DNA from: Lantana camara
Lineage: Eukaryota; Streptophyta; Magnoliopsida; Lamiales; Verbenaceae
Assembly (NCBI GenBank): GCA_037501455.1
Contig: CM074858.1
Location: forward strand, 44,823,001-44,887,000
Length of the DNA: 64,000 bases
Direction: 5' to 3'
The notes below the pieces were generated by a model. It did not search any database and was not told the DNA's origin. It saw only the letters and a list, made by a program, of their open reading frames with translations. A program made the position numbers and the translations under genes. Shown here piece after piece: positions 31,990-45,880 of this stretch. How positions within the stretch are numbered: position 1 is the stretch's first letter; each line of letters begins with the position of its first letter.

Positions 31990-34900
31990 TGTAGCGCCCC
32001 CAAATACGCTACAACCCCGCACCGTCGCACTTCCCAGGCGGATGTGAGGCCTAGCACCTGAGAGATACGCCGACGAAAGGACGATGTTATACGATATCAG
32101 AGTAAGAAAACATGGCAGCGGAATTTGAAACATTTAAATCAACAACTTATGTTTGGGGCAGTAAATAAAAGAATTTGAAATAATTTAAAACTTATGAAAA
32201 CTTAGAGACAATAAAGCAGGAATTAGTGTCGATCATGGTTTAATAGCGAGTTACTAAAGCAATATAATAATTACACGAGGTTATAGTCTAATTTGTCACG
32301 GACTAGAGAACCTGGTCTACTATGCACAGGATAATGGACTCTCTATGCTTCAAGATAACATCTAATGAGCGATGACAATACCTGAAATCATGAATTTGAA
32401 AAGAGCGAGGGATTAGTCAAAATGACTAAGTTAGGGGGTGGTTGAAACTATATATGTATATAGAACTTTAGGGTTTTGACCAAAATACTTTTATTCAAAA
32501 GATCTTTATTAGAAAAGTGAACAAGACTGAAGTAATAATTTTGAGAGTAATGTTTAAATAAATGTACATAATGGGGTTAACCAAGAAACTCCTTGGTTAG
32601 TACCCGATAATAGGAAAATATTATATCAATAACAATATTGAGTTCATTTTTATTGTAAAATAACGGGATAGGGGGTTATATGCTATAGTTTGAGAAAACA
32701 TGAACCCTTTTTAGAACAATATGATGGCCGCAAGTTAGGCGTTCTCCAACCATTACTCCTTAAAACTGAGAATATTCGTAACGACATTGATCAAGATGTC
32801 GTTACCAATGAAATAAACAATATAATCCCTTTTTCCTCCGATGTCACCTCAGGGAGCTACCCCTAGTGACGATATACATGAGTTTGGGAGGGACGTACCT
32901 TTTCCAATCACTTGATGTGGAATAACTAACCTCCAGTTAGACCATCACCAAGATCTAGTTGGCGGCTGATATGATAATAGCCATCGGCGCTCGCATCCTG
33001 GTCTATTACTTCTACCGATACCACGGGGGCCCACAATAAGAAAAAATATTTTACTTGCATTTAACGGCACTAGATAGATGGTAATGTAGTATCGGAACAT
33101 TATAACGTGAAATAATTTAATCTTTATAAGAAGACAGGGCAATATGAATACTTTAAAATGATTGATTTTGTATACTAGAATAATATAAGTTGATATTAAA
33201 GTATTTTCCCAAAAGGGGTAGTATCATTTATAAAGGGGTAAGACTTGAACTGTATTAGCATAGGACATAAAATGTTTTATATGTATATTGACTCATGATC
33301 CCAGTTGGAAACATTTAACCTCACCTACAGTAACCAGGTATTTATGAATACTGTAGGTATTATGTAATAAAACCGGAGTCTTAGTTAGTCCAAATCTTCA
33401 CCTATGAGTGGTGATCAACTATAAGTTTCTATTCCTTAACCAAAACTAATCACATAGACAATTTACCATACTAAAGCATGTCATAACACGAAAAAAGGTC
33501 AAATAATATTCCGGTAAAATACAACTTTAACATTCAAACAAAGTTTATAAAATAAGGTCCATTATTATATCAAGTAATTATTAATCAAATTAGGAATCTT
33601 AATAAGCTTCTATGTTATAAAAGAAGTCCATAAAGAAATCTCATTTTGAAAATGATATTTTAAAATATCCGATTTTAAAATCCTAAATAAATATCTTTAT
33701 TTGAAATTCCTATTTTAGTTTAATAAAAGTCAAAACTTGGATTTCTTTTAAAATAGAAATCCTAATTCTTTAATGTTTGAAACCTTGAATGTTTTTGAAT
33801 CTCAAAAAGATATTTGAAATATGAAAGGTTTAAATGATTCTTGAAACTTTAATCCCCTATTTTATTTAATTTTAAATATTAATCAAGAATTATTATTTAA
33901 AATCCCAATTTATTTTTATTTATTTTGAAATTATTTGAAAACAACTACTATTTATGTGTGGGGGATTAGACACACACTTAAACACCTAATCTTTCACACA
34001 CTAACACACACTACACACAACGACACACACACTTCACACACTACTCAAGAACACTAAGAACATGTTCTTGATCATACTTGAATATTCATAAGATGTTCTA
34101 GGCATTCTTGATTAAATTCATATTCATAACATAAGATTAAAGAATAAATGAGCATAATATATAAAATTTTCATGAAAAATAATTCCTAATTAAATTTCCT
34201 AAACATGCATTCCTTCTAATATTCAAGAACATAATTATGAATATTCAAACATGTATTTTTAATAAATTCACATAATAAACATGCATTTTCCTAATTTAAA
34301 TTCCTAACTTTAATTTATGAAATATAAATTCCTAAATCATAATTTCCTAAGGAAAGCATAAATATTTAACATAATTTGAAGCATACAAAATATAATAATT
34401 AAATTACCTAGATTAAACATGAAATTAAAACATAAATTAGAGCATATAACTAACCTTGTGAGAGAGAGGGGCTGTGGCGTGGGGTTTTTGGGAGGGAGGA
34501 GTGATTTTGTATGTTGGAGTTAAGAGAAATTTGTGAGTTAGAATGAATCTCTTGAAGGGTATTTATAGGTAGGAATTAAGGACCTAAGAGCAAATTTTAA
34601 AAATATGTAGGAAAGGTGGAGAATTCCAAATCACAAAATTATATGAAAATTATGTAGGAAATGTGGAGAATTTTATGTCACACGCCTATCATTTCTATTT
34701 TAAAAAATAAATGTGGAGAATTTTGAATCACAAAAACATGTAGAGTATATGAAGGAAATGTGGAGGATTTTATATCATACATCTAGCCTTTCTATTTTAG
34801 GAAGGTGATGTCATGGATGATGTCATATAAAATAAATATAAAATAATATAAAATTTATTTAAGAGACGAGAAACGAGAGCTTGAAGTGGTAAAAGTAGTG

Positions 34901-35924
34901 AAAGAATGAGCAAAAAATGAGCTTCGTCATGATTATAAATGTGTGACGTTTAGGTTTTTCGTTTGAAAGTTTGTAAAACGTTAGAGATTATGAAAATCAT
35001 AATAAATTTTATAAACGAAGCTATGAGGAAGTTTAAAGGTTGAAAAAATTATCATAGTTAGAGAAAAATTCAAGAAACGTTTTAAGTATAATTTTGAATT
35101 TTAAATGAAAGTTAAACTTTTATGGTTAAAATAATGATTTTTAATAGGAAAAATATTTATGAAATAAACTACGGTTGGAATTAAGTTTTGGTATGAGTAT
35201 GGAAATTCATAAAATAATTCAAGGATCGTTTTAACTATAATATTGAATATCAAAAAGTGAATGAATAAAAAAATTGTTTACGGTAAGAATAGTAACTAGG
35301 GTTTTGAAGTGATTTTCGATACTACTGGAGTTAGAATAGGAATTAGGGTTTGTGGACGATATCAAAATTCTCAAAATGATTTAAGAATTCAATTGAGTAT
35401 AATATTTGAAAAGAAAAAGTGTTCCGAGTAAATTTCTAATCTTATGGAATGAGTAGTGTAAGAGACCGAATGGTAATTTTGATCAACAATTTTTGTAAGG
35501 AGTTTCGGGTCATGGAAAGCACATGTAAGCGATAGAAAAATAATAGTTTCATGCCTCTAAGGTTTTACGAATGAGATAAGAGGATATGGCTTAGTGGATA
35601 AACAGTGACATGGGGATAAAATCGTAAGTTTGATCTAAAATTTTCGGAAATGATTTTAGAACAAGAGATGTGAGTTATGGTATTCAAGAGATACAAATTT
35701 GAGGCTTTAGGATTCTATTGAGGGAATGAAGGCTCGAAAAATGAACAATAATCTGTCGTTTTAAATGAGATTTCTCCCATAGTCACACAATAGCACGTAA
35801 GAACAAGTTAAAACACATAGAAATGTGATGCATGAAGAACATTTGACGGATCAAAGTCTATAAACGCTTTCACTTTCTATCAAGATTTACCAATTCCAAC
35901 TAGGCCCTGTTTAGGGCTGTTACA
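31990..35924 (-). repeat. Large (3.9 kb) 5' LTR of a chromovirus-like element, minus strand
   Basis: The plus strand begins TGTAGCGCCCC and ends GGGCTGTTACA (read on the minus strand: TGTAACAGCCC...GGGGCGCTACA). The adjoining primer site shows it is a 5' LTR. It keeps distant landmarks of the Tekay LTRs in reverse order: 'cttcccaggcgga', 'ccttttTCCTCCGATG', 'gcgttctccaacc' and 'aacctcacct' (33318). No CGGGCG palindrome cluster was found. Local repeats of 'atgtaggaaatgtggagaat' occur at 34605-34770. Short frames inside are not genes. Confidence 0.7.
34603..34800. repeat. Short degenerate repeats in the large LTR
   Basis: Four copies of an 'atgtaggaaatgtggagaat' phrase, each followed by 'tcacaaaa' or 'tcacacgcct', spaced about 45-70 bases. 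Confidence 0.6.
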
Positions 35925-36320
35925 TACAAGAACCCAATTTCCAGCTAAAGAACGATCACCACAGAACGCCCAACCCGCCACCACGCACATAATCAGATTC
36001 ACAGCTTTTGACATTAATACCGAGAAATAAACCACTAGAAAACTCAAAACCAAACCTAATCACTCTCGATGTAAACGTAAAAACCTTGTTATCTCTCCCT
36101 CTCGAAAAGAAAACCTTGATCCCAATAACCTCTTCCATAGTGATATGCTGATGGATAATCCTGTGAGAACAGAGGATTCTATGTCTTACAATGGTAAGAG
36201 ATCATTGTTTATTGTTTCTGAAGCATCATAGGACACTCACCCTTTGAAGAAATCTCATTCTTCATTGACGGGGAATGCTGGATTGCTTAGCCAGGCGGAG
36301 GTTGCATCGTTGCAACCCCG
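35925..36320. other. Unassigned stretch upstream of LINE endonuclease
   Basis: No clear gene. A 60-codon minus frame (35956-36138) and several stops are seen. By position this could be the 5' part of the LINE, but I recognise no ORF1 motif. Confidence 0.3.
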
Positions 36321-36329
36321 TCCCTCGCC

Positions 36330-37390
36330 ATGAGCCTACTATCTTGGAATTATCGGGGGTTTGGGTCGAGCCTGGGTAATTCGTGAGCTAGAGGCACTAC
36401 TCCGGAAATACTACCCACTCTTAGTTTTTCTATCCGAAACTAAGTGTCGCAACAGACGGATAGAAGATTTGAAAAATATGTTCGGATTCTATGGCTTAAG
36501 TGTGGATGTGGTTGGACACAGTGGAGGATTAGCTCTTTTATGGAAGAAGGATCTCATGGTAGATCTTTTGAGTTATTCTCGGTATCATTTCAACGTGATG
36601 GTTGGGTTATCGAATTCTTCCAAAGTCTAGCACCTTACCTGCATCTATGGAAACCCAAATAATGCTCTTCGACATCTCACGTAGAATTTAATAAGGGAAT
36701 TACAAAGTGAACCCTGAAATCCGTGGTTAGTGGTTGATGATTTTAACGAAATCTTGAGCAACGATGAGAAGATCGATGGTAATAGGAGAGCTCCTAACCT
36801 GATTAGGGCCTTTCGTAAGTGTCTAGATGACTGCAGTTTGGTAGATTTAGGCCTTCAAAGTTATCAGTATACTTGGTTCAATAATCAGAAGGACGACGAC
36901 ACTATTCGAGAGAGAATCGATCGAGCAGCGGTGGGGAATGGATCGTGGAAGAAGTTATTTCCAACTTGTGATGTAAAACATATTGATGCCCTTTCATCGG
37001 ATCATATGGCTTTGCTTATTTCTTTAACTGAAGAAGTGGCGGAATATCGGACAAATTGAGTTAGGCTTAGCTTCCGTTTTGAGATCGCTTGGCTTAGGGA
37101 TCCAGAATGTGAAGGTGTTGTGAAAGAGAATTGGGCCCTAGGGATGGGCAGTAATAATAGCTCACATGCTTGGAGAAAAGTGGAATCTTGTTAAGAGGGC
37201 CTCGTAACATGGAAAAATGAAAACTTTGATACCCTGCGATTGAAAATAAAGAATTTAGAGGATGAGCTTGCCGATTTGAGAAAAGGGACGATTACAGTGG
37301 AGACAAAAGAAAGGGATAGGGCTATTCGAAGTGAGCTTGCCGAGTGGTATGTGCAGGAAGAATTATGGTGGAGTCAAAGAGCAAAAGCAC
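36330..37390 (+). pseudogene. LINE (L1-type) ORF2 fragment: endonuclease domain
   Basis: Starting near ATG 36331 (MSLLSWNYRG, a LINE endonuclease start) the frame shifts to GRAWVIRELEALLRK and LVFLSETKC, then GHSGGLALLWK. At 36733 DDFNEIL...EKIDGNRR is followed by LIRAFRKCL, LVDLGLQSYQYTWFNN, IRERIDRA and LSSDHMALL, the metal- and DNA-contacting motifs of the exonuclease-endonuclease-phosphatase fold. The linker toward the reverse transcriptase (NWALG..., W.NENFD, WWSQRAKA) follows to 37390, where the Tekay-3 LTR cuts it. No reverse transcriptase part is present. Stops and frameshifts make it dead. Confidence 0.85.
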
Positions 37391-38765
37391 TGTAGCACCC
37401 GATACGTCAGGATGCCACATCCCCCGTACTATAGTTCAGTCCATATACAAAATGGAGAATCCGTACATAAACCAAACATATAGCAGACGGGAGATAATAA
37501 AAAAAAACAATTCTAGGTAGGCGGGACTAACCCCAAACCAAGTAAATCAATACGTAACAATTTAAGCGAAAACATAATATATACATATCATCGATCCATA
37601 AGTAGATGATCCACATAATTTACAATCCATAGCCAATCATGTAATCTCCAAAAGTATCATCATCAAGTCATAAATATTCCATATGCATCAATAATATGAA
37701 GGTGTACTATGCTAGACACACATTAAAGACTCCACAAGACTCTAATTCCTGCCTAGCACGCACCTGGAAAACACTGAAAGATGGAGGCGTCAGTCTATGG
37801 AAGACTGAGTGAGAGGTTTAATAGTTCTAAGCGCAATTATCATGCAAGTTATAACCTCGGGTAAAGTTTTATAAAAGGGACAATATAAGTTCAATAATAA
37901 TATAAACATCACCTGAGATTACAACTATCAAGTTTAACAATTAATTCAATTTCAGTCAATCAGTGATTTCTGAAAATGGGCGAGTGAGGGCAAGTCTCCA
38001 ACCTTCACTCCGACAGTGTAAAATAATTACGTTATCAATTGGTTAAGTGATCATGCAAGTAGTTATGGTGCAATCAATCAATAGCAATTACAATAACCCT
38101 TTTTCCTCCGGGTGATGGTTGGGTTTGCAAGGCCCAAACCATCTAATCATGGTGAGCATCGGGTAAATGAATCCCATGCCCGGGAATCCTTCCTCTACAA
38201 ACCTCCTGGTGGATTCAGGGTTCATCCCAAAATGGTGAGGGTAGTGCAAGAGTTGCCCGTCAGCCCTTGCTTCCTCGGTTGGCTCAATACACTAACCCTT
38301 GGGCCCATAGTGCAGTACAATATACTCACCAAAACAAGGTTGGTTCAATGCAAGAACACGGTTCGTTTTCAATCATTTGAGGTTTTGGAGAAATATTTAT
38401 AAATATGTACATTTTGGCCGAAAATCCACATAGAGGTTGTAAGGGTTCTAGGTATCTAGAAATTAAACCTCACCTGTAGAGACAAAATAAGAACAAAGAT
38501 ACGGCCTACGGTTCCTGCTCCTTGTCACCAGGAAGCTGCTTTGTGCAACAAAGACAAGTGTACGTGAGACACGACTCTTATGAACCAATTAAGACGAACG
38601 ACGTAATCATGAAGTAATATATCATGCATTGATAATTATGGAATATCATGAGCATATTTATGCGTAAAATGAGCATATAATAGCATATATCGATCATTTA
38701 AAGGCTTTGAAATGGAATAGAAACATGTAAGTTTGAGCAGAATATTCACAGAACCTCCAGGAGCA

Positions 38766-39000
38766 TGGGAACGGCCATTCCGGGTTTCAGTGTAAAATGG
38801 GAAGGGCCGTTGCCAGCTCTCCCCGAAAAATCCCGCTGCGTCTGTAAAGATTTTGTAATTTGTTCAGGGCGTGGGAACGGCCGTTCCAGCTGTAAGCCAA
38901 AACTGGGAAGGGCCGTTCCCAGTTTCGCGCGTCAGATCATTCAACAGGGACGGGAAGGGCCGTTCCGGGAAACAACTGGGACGGGAAGGGCAGTTCCCGC
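38766..39000. repeat. Palindrome cluster GGGAACGGCCGTTCCC in Tekay-3 LTR
   Basis: Six units near 38767, 38799, 38875, 38905, 38951 and 38983, variants of GGGAACGGCCGTTCC and GGGAAGGGCCGTTCCC. This is the same type as Tekay-1 and S4. Confidence 0.85.
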
Positions 39001-39108
39001 TGTGCAGAAGATGTGAAAATAGAACAGCAGACAGGGGAAAGCTCGAACCATAATCAAAACACCAAAAACAACCATAATTCAACTCCCAATTGCATGTAAA
39101 ACATGAAG

Positions 39109-41744
39109 TGTAACGCCCCAAATTTCATTAATTATATTCTTATGTTTATTATAATTTTATAAATTATATTTTATCATATTTCATGGAATTTTATGAGTTC
39201 ATATTAATTGAGAATTTATTTCATGACTTGAAAATGTTTATTACGTGAAATAATTGCCGAATATGATTTAATTGTGAACATGTCCTTAAATGATCTTTCT
39301 TTATAAATCAAGGACCAAATTGCATTTATTTACTTGGACTTAATTGATCAATCTTCAAAGCTTTTCATCCTTAATTGCATGATTTGAATACTTGAAGGAT
39401 TAAATAGCAATTTAGCCATTTTCACAAAATTCAAAATGGTGATTCACGTACCATTTCTTCCACTCTCTTCCAAGATCAATTTCATCAAAATTCTCCTAAC
39501 CTATTTACTCCTTCTTGCTCTCAGTTCTTCAAGAAGAAGAGGAAGAGATTACACCATAATCATCAAGATTTTCAAGAATTATTTCAAGCTTTGAAGCTTG
39601 ATCATCATCATCATCTTTCTTCTTCATTTCTTTAGCTTCAAGGTAGGTTCATGCATGATTTCTTGATTCTTGATGAATTTCATGATAGCTAGGGTTTGAG
39701 AAATCATGGATTATATGGATTACTTATTGGGTGATGCAGGAATATATGATTCTTCCATAATTTAGAGCATGAATTCTTGATGAAATTGGATTTATATGAT
39801 GATATGTGCATAAACTTGAAACTCTTGATCCTTGGTAAATTTTCATGGTTTGAAGGTTTAAATGAGATATTATGGTACTATGATCATATATGCATCTTAT
39901 TGCCCAGAATTCTTGCATTTTTGGTGGTTTAACACTTGTTGGTTGAAGCTTTGTTGTTATGCCGTGAGCTTCCCCTGCTTCTGCTCTATTTTAAAAACTT
40001 GCAGAAGCTGGGAACGGCCCTTCCCGCCATAAGGCATTATGGGAACGTTCGTTCCAATGCTTCTGAATCAGGATAGGCCAGCGAGCCTGGGAACGGCCGT
40101 TCCCATTTTGGCCTGTGTGCCGGAAGGGCCGTTCCCAGCAAAGAGGCACGCTTTTATTTTAAAAACGCTGGCACGCTTTGTAGGGGCACGGGAACGGCCC
40201 TTCCCATTTTCAAAGGGAAGCTGGAACGGCCGTTCCCCTTCGTCCGGCAGAAGCAAACCTACTGCATAAAAATGAGAGTTTGGGATTTTAATCCAATGAC
40301 TTCTTTGATCCCAAATTGCTATTATATGATTGATTACATGCTAAAACATGATATTTTCATGCCACATTGTGTATCGTATGTCATCTCGTTGTATTTTCAC
40401 CGTTCGTCATATTTGGTCCATTTAGAGTCAAGTCTCACGTGTACATGTCTATCTTGCACAGACTAGCTTCACGAGGACGAGGAGAAAGCTTTGTAGGCCG
40501 TGCCCTACTTGTCTTTTATCGGTAAAGGTGAGGTTTAATTACTAGTTATATAGAACCCCGTATAACCGTTATGTGGATTTCAAGCCAAAAGGTATATATA
40601 TTTATTTATAGTGATTTCTAAACTTATAACAATTGCAAGCAAGCCATGTTCATGAAAAACAAGTCATGTATCGTGATTGATTGATTGATCGTGTTTGGCG
40701 AGTAAAGCATGTCACGTTGGGCCCGATGATAGTGATTTGAGCCAACCGGGAAAGCATGGGCTGACGGGTAACTCGAATGCTATCCTCACCACATTGGGAT
40801 GACCCCTGAATCCGCTAGGAGATTAGTGGAGGAAGGAGTTCCGGGCTTAGGGATTCGTGTACCCTATGCTCAATGAGATTGGATGGTGGGGTCTTGCAAT
40901 CCCACCATCACCCGGAGGAAGAAGGAGACTGGAGATGGGTCCGGCACCACGGATTGTCCTCGGGTTATTATCATGATTGCACTTATTAATTATCTTGTTT
41001 GAATACAATATGCACGAACGCACGATAACTGAATTGCATGATCACCTATTACTTAATAAAGCAAGCATGTATTGTACACAGTCGGAGAAGGTTGGAGATT
41101 GCCCTCACTCGTCGGGCCACGTATTGCACGTATTGAATGCATGAAAGTGATTAAAGTATTTAATATTGATAGTTGTAATCTCGGGCGAGTTCTATTTTAT
41201 TATGAACTTATAATACTTTTAATTATAAAACCTCACCCGAGGTTATAACTTGCATGTTATTTGCGCTAATATATATTTATTGCCCTCACTCAGTCCTCCG
41301 TGGACTGACGCCCCACCTTTCAGGTTGTCGCGGTCGTGTGCTAGGCGGGAGTCAGAGTCGTGTCTTGTCGTCCAACTAAGTCTAGCACTTCATACACTTT
41401 CATGTTATTGTTCTTGATATTTCGGAGTTAGTATGTTATGGTTATTGTTAGTGTCTGGAGACTTTTACAGGAAATGATAATGTATTGATTCATGATGGTA
41501 CCTAATAGTATCTATGCTTTTGATGTAAATATGGTACCTATATGTATTAACGAGTTAATGACTCCGCTTTTAAATTTTATGTCTTGGTTTTGTATTGCTT
41601 TGGGGTATAGTCCCGCCTAGCTAGCCTGTTTCTTTTACTTGTCACCCGTTCGCTATAGGTTAGTTCGTGTACGGATTTTCCATTTCGTATGTGGATCGGC
41701 CTATAGTGCGGGGGTGTGGTATCTCTACATATAGGGGTGCTACA
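39109..41744 (+). mobile_element. Solo LTR S4, Tekay-type
   Basis: TGTAACGCCCC...GGGGTGCTACA, 2636 bp, with perfect target duplication TGAAG (39104-39108, 41745-41749). GGTGAGGTTTAA is at 40528, GGTATATATATTTAT at 40591, the GGGATGACCCCTGAATCC...CTAGGAGATTAG block at 40796-40830 and CTTTCAGG at 41318. It interrupts the Tekay-3 3' LTR in the opposite orientation. Confidence 0.92.
40010..40238. repeat. Palindrome cluster GGGAACGGCCGTTCCC in S4
   Basis: Six units near 40010, 40040, 40089, 40122, 40190 and 40222. The lead-in 'cccctgcttctgctct' and the spacers align with Tekay-1. Confidence 0.9.
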
Positions 41745-42576
41745 TGAAGTAACAAGCTTAGATACTTAATGTACAATAAAATCCAACATAAATATCCATC
41801 TCATGCTTTGATCATCAAGAAATATCAATATCAAACTCACATATCAATTCATCAACCAACATCGTAAACTTCAAGAATTCAGGCATAAATTTAGGTTGAA
41901 AGCACGTAATCAAGGTTCTAACAACTAATTCACAAATTATTCATTCCAAATCATAACCCTAGCTTCATCAATTAATTCAAAAATTCACACCTGTATCCCA
42001 TATATACCTTGAATGAAAGGAAGAAGAAAAGAGATGAAGTGAGATAGTTGATTAAAGCTTCAAAGATCAATAATTATCCAAATTATCGCTTGAAAATTGA
42101 AAATCTCCTTCTTCTTCCTTCTTGGGGTTTGATCGAGATATGGAGAGAGCAAAGTGTATGTGTGTTGTGTGTGCATATGTTACGTGAATGCATCTCTTAA
42201 AAGAGATAAAATACCAAAAATTACAATTAAATCCCCAAGCTATTAAAGTAATGCAATTAGCTTCTAAGCTTATGAAATGTTATCAATTAAGTCCAATTCA
42301 ATTTCATGCAATTAGGTCCTCCAATTTATAGAAGTGATCAATTAAGGACATATAGGCAATTAAGTTATTTTTGGTAAATAATTCACGTGTCAAGCAATTA
42401 CGAATCATGCGATAATTCTCAAGTTGATAGAGATTTCATATAATCATTTAGCAATATAATTCATAAAATATCATGTAATAAATAATTTAAGGAATAGAAG
42501 AATTAAATAAATCCTCTCTTAAAAACTCACACTCGTGGCGCGTATACTTGATTGGCCGGAAAACTGGGGCGTTACA

Positions 42577-42592
42577 ATCCTCCCCCCTCAGA
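42577..42592 (-). other. Polypurine tract of Tekay-3
   Basis: The complement of AATCCTCCCCCCT reads AGGGGGGAGGATT and abuts the LTR start at 42576. Confidence 0.75.
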
Positions 42593-42599
42593 AGAATCT

Positions 42600-45500
42600 G
42601 GTCCCCAGATTGTTCGGGAGGAAACAACTCTTGGTGGAACCGTTTCATGTTGTCTTCGGTTTCCCACGTGACTTCTTCAGCCTTATCACTCCTCCAATGA
42701 ACCTTAACCATTGGAATTCATCGATTTCTCAATTCTTGAGACTTCTTATCCAAAATCTTAACTGGCTTCTGAATCAAAGTTAAATTCGGTTTCAATTTCA
42801 CTTCTTCAACGGGGTAGGATCTCGGTTTTATCGGGGTAGTATTTCCTTAGTTGAGACACATGAAATATATTATGAATCCTCGTGAGGCTCGGTGGTAGGT
42901 CCAACCGATAGGCTACTTCACCAATTCTTTCAAGAATCTCAAAAGGACCTAAATAATGAGGATTAAGTTCTCCTCCTTTCCCAATCCGAGCAAATCCTTT
43001 ACGTGGAGACGCCTTCAAGAACACCCGGTCTCCAACTTCAAATGTGAGATCTCTCCGGCGAAGGTCGGCATAGCTCTTTGTCTATCCTGAGCTGTTTTCA
43101 TCCGTTTTTGAATTTGTTGGACTTTCTCAATCATATCCTGTATGACTTTAGAAGGTTTCTCCAACTTCTCACCCTTCTTAACGCCTTCTTGTTTAGTCCA
43201 TTTCCACTCATCTAAATCGAAGAACAACAGAGATCGACATTTCCGCCCATAAAGTAACTCATACGGAGCCATACCGATTGAGGCTTGAAAACCGTTATTA
43301 TATGCAAACTCAATCAACGGTAGTTGCTCATGCCATGAAGTGTGAAAATCCAAAGCACAAGCTCGAAGCAAGTCCTCGAGATACCTGATTACTCTCTCGG
43401 ATTGGACATCCGTTTGAGGGTGTGAAGTAATGCTAAACTAGAGCTTCGTGCCCAAAATGCCTTGTAATTCTTGCCACAGCCTCGAAGTAAAACTCGGATC
43501 TCTGTCCGACATGACGCTAATCGGAATCCCATGAAGTCGAATGATCTCCCTATTGTACAACTCGGCTAGCTTGCTGATCTTGTAAGACATCCGAACCGGC
43601 AGAAAATGCAAAGACTTGGTCAACCGATTTACCATCACCCAAATACCATCATGCCCACCTTTCACTTTTGGTAACCCGGATACAAAATCCATTGTCACCT
43701 GTTCCCACTTCCACTTTGGAATAGGCAATGGCTGTAGGAGACCTCCAGGTTTCTGGTGCTCAGCTGTAACTTTCTGACAAGTTATGCAATGTCTCACATA
43801 TTTGGATACATCTTTCTTCAATCCATTCCACCAATAATATTGTTTCAGATCCTTTTACATTTTATTTCCTCTCAGATGGATTGAGTAAGCCGATTTATGA
43901 GCCTCTTCGAGCAACACCCATTTTAATTCATCGGGTAAAACCACTCGGTTCTCGAAATGAAGGAGACCGGTTTCATCGAACCCGAATAGACATTCCGGAT
44001 CAGCTCTTGCCTTAGCTACCAATCTCTGAACTTTCGGATCACTAGTCTGTGCCTCAAATAATCGATGCTTCAAATCAGTTGTATGGAAATATTAGCAACT
44101 CGAGCCCTCACAACAATTGGCTCAATTTCACTACTTTTACCCACTGCAAATTCGATACACTAGCCTTCCTACTAAGTGCATCGGCGACCATGTTAGCTTT
44201 ATCTGGATGGTACTTGATAGTGCATTCATAATCTTCAAGAAGTTCCATCCAATGCCTTTTGCCTCATATTCAAATCTTTTTGAGTAAATAATTATTGGAG
44301 GCTTTTGTGGTCGGTAAAAATCCCAAAAGACACCCCGTACAAGTAATGTCTCCATTTTCCATGTGCAAAGACCACGACTGCGAGTTCAAGATCGTGTGTA
44401 GGGTAATTCCTTTCATGCTCTTTTAGCTTCCGAGAGGCGTAAACAATTACTTTCCCTTTTTTTGTTAGCACACAACCCAAACCTTCCTTTGAGGCATCCG
44501 TATAAATAGCATAACCCTCGGAGCCTTCAGGAAGTGTCAACAGCGGATCAGAAACCAATTTCTCTTTTAAGAAGTTGAAGCTTTTATCACAAGCTTTATC
44601 CCACATAAATTTTACCTCTTTCTTTGTTAATCGGGTTAAAGGAGCAGCGATCCTTGAGAAGTCCTTCATAAATCTTCTATAGTATCCCGCTAAACCCAAG
44701 AAACTTCTAACTTCCGAGGCATTCTTTAGTTTCTCCCATTTAAACACGACTTCAATTTTCGAAGGATAAACTTTTAAACTATTTCCCGAAATAACATGTC
44801 CCAAGAAAGAAACTCTGTTAATCCAAAATTCACATTTACTGAACTTGGCAAATAGCTGATGCTCCTTTAAAGTTTGCAACACGAGTTTAAGATGTCTCGC
44901 GTGCTCTTCGGACGTCTTTGAGAATACCAAAATATTATCGATGAAAATTACCACAAATTTATCAAGAAAAGGCCGAAAGATCCTGTTCATCATGTCCATA
45001 AAAGCTACAGGGGCATTAGTTAACCCAAACGGCACCACTACGAACTCATAAAGCCCATACCGAGTATTGAATCCCATCTTTGGAATATCCTCTGCTCGGA
45101 TTCACAGGTGATAGTATCCCTGTCGTAGATCAAATTTCGAGTAAACCTTTGATCCCTAAAGTATATCGAATAACTCCTCGATATGTGGAAGGGGATACTT
45201 GTTCTTGATCGTCATCCAATTCAACTCCCTATAGTCGATACACATTCTCAAAGTTTCGGCCTTCTTCTTTACGAACAAAACCGGCGGCCCCAGGGAGAAG
45301 AACTCGGTCTAATGTACCCAATCTCTAACAACGCATCAAGTTGAGTCTTCAACTCTTTCAACTCAGCTGGAGCCATAAGATATGGAGTCTTCGAGAATGG
45401 CTCTGCATTCGGGTACAAATCGATCAGTAATTCAATTTCTCTATCCAGAGGTAAAGAATCCAATTTCTCAGGGGAAACCTAGGGAACTCCTTCACTACCT

Positions 45501-45880
45501 CTATTTCTTCTAAATTTATTTGATCTTTAGGCCTATTGAGAATATAAGCAATAAAGCCCGTAGCTCCATCCCGGACTAGTTTCTGATCTTCAGTGAAAGA
45601 AAGTAGAGGTACAATCTTTGAACTCTAACCCACGGTAACCTCTGAACCCAACTGGACTCCCTTTGCCTGACAATCAATAGTAGCACAGTGTCTGTATAGC
45701 CAATCCATACCCAGAATAGATCCCTATCGAGTCATCGGCATCTCAATAAAATCTGTCAGAAAAATTCGACCCTCTATACTCACCGGAACCTCTCTGTACA
45801 CACGATCTATTTCTATGCTACTACCAAAAGGAGAACTAACCACATAGCAGGCAGAAGAACAAATAGCAGGCAAAGACAAA
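42600..45880 (-). pseudogene. Tekay-3 pol remnant: PR end, RT, RH, integrase, chromodomain
   Basis: Broken frames in order on the minus strand: protease end (45880-45724, IVTLSLPAIC...EGRIFLTDFI); RT start (45463-45269, [19 protein letters not shown]); RT thumb and RNase H (45077-44292), where the catalytic motif reads [10 protein letters not shown], an Asp-to-Asn change, and [10 protein letters not shown] is kept; a zinc-finger region (44073-43855); integrase core (43821-43438, [19 protein letters not shown]); [13 protein letters not shown] (43371-43015); SH3-like part (43024-42806); chromodomain (42711-42600, VKVHWRSDKAEEVTWE). The usual stop is lost near 42600. Not functional. Confidence 0.88.

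Larger units (their letters stand above)
37391..42576 (-). repeat. Tekay-3 3' LTR, split by solo LTR S4
   Basis: The plus strand starts TGTAGCACCC and ends GGGGCGTTACA (TGTAACGCCCC on the minus strand). It comprises 37391-39108 and 41750-42576, about 2.55 kb without the insert. Landmarks on the complement: 'cctttttcctccgggtgatgg' region (38098-38118), CATTTTGGCCGAAAA (38410), 'aaacctcacc' (38463) and 'cctaggtaggcggg'-like sequence near the end. Confidence 0.85.
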
